Assembly: GCA_964352225.1 (NCBI GenBank)
Contig: CAYGRM010000345.1
Location: 1-7,223 of the forward strand
Direction of reading: 5' to 3'
Length of the DNA: 7,223 bases
From: CAJQQY01 sp964352225
GTDB taxonomy: Bacteria > Bacteroidota > Bacteroidia > Chitinophagales > Saprospiraceae
Shown here: piece after piece, positions 5,695 through 7,223 of the stretch
Layout of the letters: each line of letters begins with the position of its first letter
Numbering within the stretch: the first letter of the stretch is position 1
Translations under genes and position numbers: made by a program
Notes under the pieces: generated by a model
What the model saw: the letters and a program-made list of their open reading frames with translations, nothing else
Database searches by the model: none
What the model was told of the DNA's origin: nothing

Positions 5695-6423
5695 ATGAAG
5701 AACTTACCTTCCGTTATTTTTGAAGATAATGATGTAATTGTTTTAAACAAACCTGCTCATTATTTAACTATTCCAGATCGATTTGTGGCTGAGAGACCCA
5801 ATCTTACTTCTTTTTTAAAAGATAACATGGACGAGGTATTTGTCGTTCATCGCTTGGATAAAGAAACTAGTGGTGTTATTATTTTTGCAAAAAATGCAGA
5901 GGCACATCGGAATTTGAGTATGCAGTTTGAAGCTCGAACTGTTGACAAAATTTACCTCGCACTTGTCGAAGGTTCGGTGCACAAAGAAGAAGGAGAAATT
6001 AATCAACCTATTGCTAATAATATGCGCGACAAAGGTCGAATGATTATTGCAAAAAGAGGAAAACCATCTTTGACTCTATTCAAAGTAGTCGAACGATTTA
6101 AAAATTATACGCTAGTCGAAGCCAATATCAAAACTGGAAGAACTCATCAGGTGAGAGTTCATTTTGAGGTGATTGGTTATCCTTTGGCTGTGGATTCTTT
6201 GTATGGTCGAAAGGATGCGTTTTTACTTTCGGAAGTAAAAATGAAAAAATATCGAAGAGGCAAAGATATAATTGATGAAAAACCATTGATGAGTAGAACT
6301 ACTCTGCATGCTGCAAAAATCACCTTCCAACATCCCACTACTCATGAATCCATGACCTTCGAAGCAGAACTTCCAAAGGATTTTAGAGCTGTCTTGAATC
6401 AATTACGAAAATGGGGAATCTAA
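5695..6423 (+). CDS. RluA-family RNA pseudouridine synthase
   Basis: A 242-residue cytoplasmic enzyme that would convert chosen uridines in rRNA or tRNA to pseudouridine. The opening (VIFEDNDVIVLNKPA, 7-21) is the usual first strand of the catalytic domain. The catalytic motif HRLDKETSG (52-60) carries the nucleophile D55. IYLALVEG (86-93) and KTGRTHQVRVHF (146-157, with R149, H151 and R154) are the other standard blocks, followed by the D-x-LYG element (167-171). There is no N-terminal S4 domain, so it resembles compact RluA more than RluC or RluD; the target site cannot be assigned. The frame stays open upstream to a TTG at 5638, but those 19 codons run through the palindrome at 5650-5666 and do not look like protein, whereas ATG 5695 puts the family's normal start in place. 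Its last 13 bases overlap the next gene, suggesting translational coupling. Confidence 0.9.
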   Translation: MKNLPSVIFEDNDVIVLNKPAHYLTIPDRFVAERPNLTSFLKDNMDEVFVVHRLDKETSGVIIFAKNAEAHRNLSMQFEARTVDKIYLALVEGSVHKEEGEINQPIANNMRDKGRMIIAKRGKPSLTLFKVVERFKNYTLVEANIKTGRTHQVRVHFEVIGYPLAVDSLYGRKDAFLLSEVKMKKYRRGKDIIDEKPLMSRTTLHAAKITFQHPTTHESMTFEAELPKDFRAVLNQLRKWGI

Positions 6424-7223
6424 CTAAAGACCATCTTGTAATTGTATTGTTAGGAATCCTCTTTTATCTACCTTTTCTAGGTGGTGTGCATTTGTTTGAT
6501 TGGGATGAAATTAACTTTGCCGAAGCAGCTCGCGAGATGATTGTATCAGGTGATTATTTTCATGTACAAATTGACTTTTTACCTTTCTGGGAAAAACCAC
6601 CATTATTTATTTGGATGCAAGTCTTGGCAATGAAACTCTTTGGGATGAATGAATTTGCAGCTCGTTTTCCCAATGCAATTTGTGGAATTGTTACTCTCCT
6701 TTTTCTATTTTCAATCGGAAAAAAATTACATGGAAGAGCATTTGGCTGGATTTGGGTTTTGACCTATTTAGGGTCTATTTTACCTCATTTATATTTTCGT
6801 TCAGGCATTATCGATCCGTGGTTTAACTTCCTGATTTTCAGTAGTTTATATTACTTAATTTTAATATTTTCAAACCAAGAAAATTATGGACAAGTAAAAT
6901 CATTTTATGATAAAAATAAATCATTATTTCTTGGAGGAGTATTGTTAGGATTGGCAGTTTTGACCAAAGGCCCTGCAGCAATCCTGCTAGTTGGACTGAC
7001 GGGTTTTGTTTATTGGGTAAGTGTAAAATTCAAAATGTATTTTACGATTCCCCAAATTTTGATTTATGGAATTTCTGCAATCTTGGTTACTGCGCTTTGG
7101 TTTGGAGTAGAATGGATCATGAATGGAAGTTGGTTTATTCGAGAATTTACGACTTACCAAATACGATTATTTAGTACTCAAGATGCAGGTCATGGAGGGT
7201 TTCCCGGATATCATTTTGTGGTA
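6411..7223 (+). CDS. ArnT/PMT-like membrane glycosyltransferase, 3' truncated
   Basis: The first 271 codons of a large integral membrane protein that stays open to the window end. A first helix (about 8-28) leads into a periplasmic loop with the acidic D-W-D-E motif (30-33, then INFAEAAREM), followed by FWEKPPLFIW (59-68) and FGMNEFAARFPNA (77-89). This order of acidic motif, K-P-P-L and G-x-x-E-x-x-A-R-x-P is typical of the GT83/GT39-like (ArnT and PMT) GT-C family, which move a sugar from a polyprenyl-phosphate donor to lipid A or protein on the outer side of the inner membrane. Further helices are seen at about 85-103, 108-129, 133-153, 172-203 and 213-236. The visible end (QDAGHGGFPGYHF, 257-269) fits a second periplasmic loop. 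ATG 6411 lies inside the end of the pseudouridine synthase gene in another frame (13-base overlap). The substrate is unknown; it need not be aminoarabinose. Confidence 0.87.
   Translation, partial: MGNLTKDHLVIVLLGILFYLPFLGGVHLFDWDEINFAEAAREMIVSGDYFHVQIDFLPFWEKPPLFIWMQVLAMKLFGMNEFAARFPNAICGIVTLLFLFSIGKKLHGRAFGWIWVLTYLGSILPHLYFRSGIIDPWFNFLIFSSLYYLILIFSNQENYGQVKSFYDKNKSLFLGGVLLGLAVLTKGPAAILLVGLTGFVYWVSVKFKMYFTIPQILIYGISAILVTALWFGVEWIMNGSWFIREFTTYQIRLFSTQDAGHGGFPGYHFVV

Noticed and set aside
5815..6006. 63-codon reverse-strand frame inside the pseudouridine synthase gene
   Set aside because: It is antisense to the catalytic motif region and has no domain features.

Overview
The window looks like chromosomal DNA of a low-GC (roughly one third G+C by eye) member of the Bacteroidota. 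The basis is AT-rich coding sequence, starts without Shine-Dalgarno sequences but with A-rich leaders, short palindromes between genes, and the flavour of the proteins (a RibD tail containing W-x-E-A-R-x-F, a Wzz/Wzc-like protein, an RluA-type pseudouridine synthase). A family within the phylum cannot be fixed from sequence alone; the Saprospiria are one plausible guess. All genes lie on the + strand.

Layout. 1-161 is the C-terminal tail of a probable ribD (riboflavin synthesis). 162-451 is a non-coding leader with two hairpins. 452-5389 is a three-gene envelope polysaccharide block: a Wzc-like chain-length/ATPase protein (740 aa), a Wzx-like flippase (454 aa) and a GT-B glycosyltransferase (410 aa). 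5390-5450 is a 61-bp element bounded by a perfect 12-bp inverted repeat. 5474-5605 encodes a 43-aa single-pass membrane protein. 5606-5694 carries two closely related short palindromes. 5695-6423 encodes an RluA-family pseudouridine synthase, whose last 13 bases overlap the start of an ArnT/PMT-like membrane glycosyltransferase (6411 to the window end, cut off).

How the genes work together. The flippase would move lipid-linked sugar units across the inner membrane. The cytoplasmic glycosyltransferase would help build them, and the Wzc-like protein would set chain length or organise export. The ArnT/PMT-like enzyme would add sugars from a lipid carrier on the outer face of the membrane, possibly in a separate transcription unit with the pseudouridine synthase. 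No polymerase (Wzy) or outer-membrane exporter (Wza) lies in the window, so the block is either partial or relies on genes elsewhere.

The points most worth a second look are the degenerate nucleotide-binding motifs and missing tyrosine cluster of the Wzc-like protein, the structured 61-bp element, the palindrome pair, the leader hairpins and the tiny membrane protein. I found no wholly new multi-gene system, no CRISPR array, no transposase and no RNA gene that I can support.
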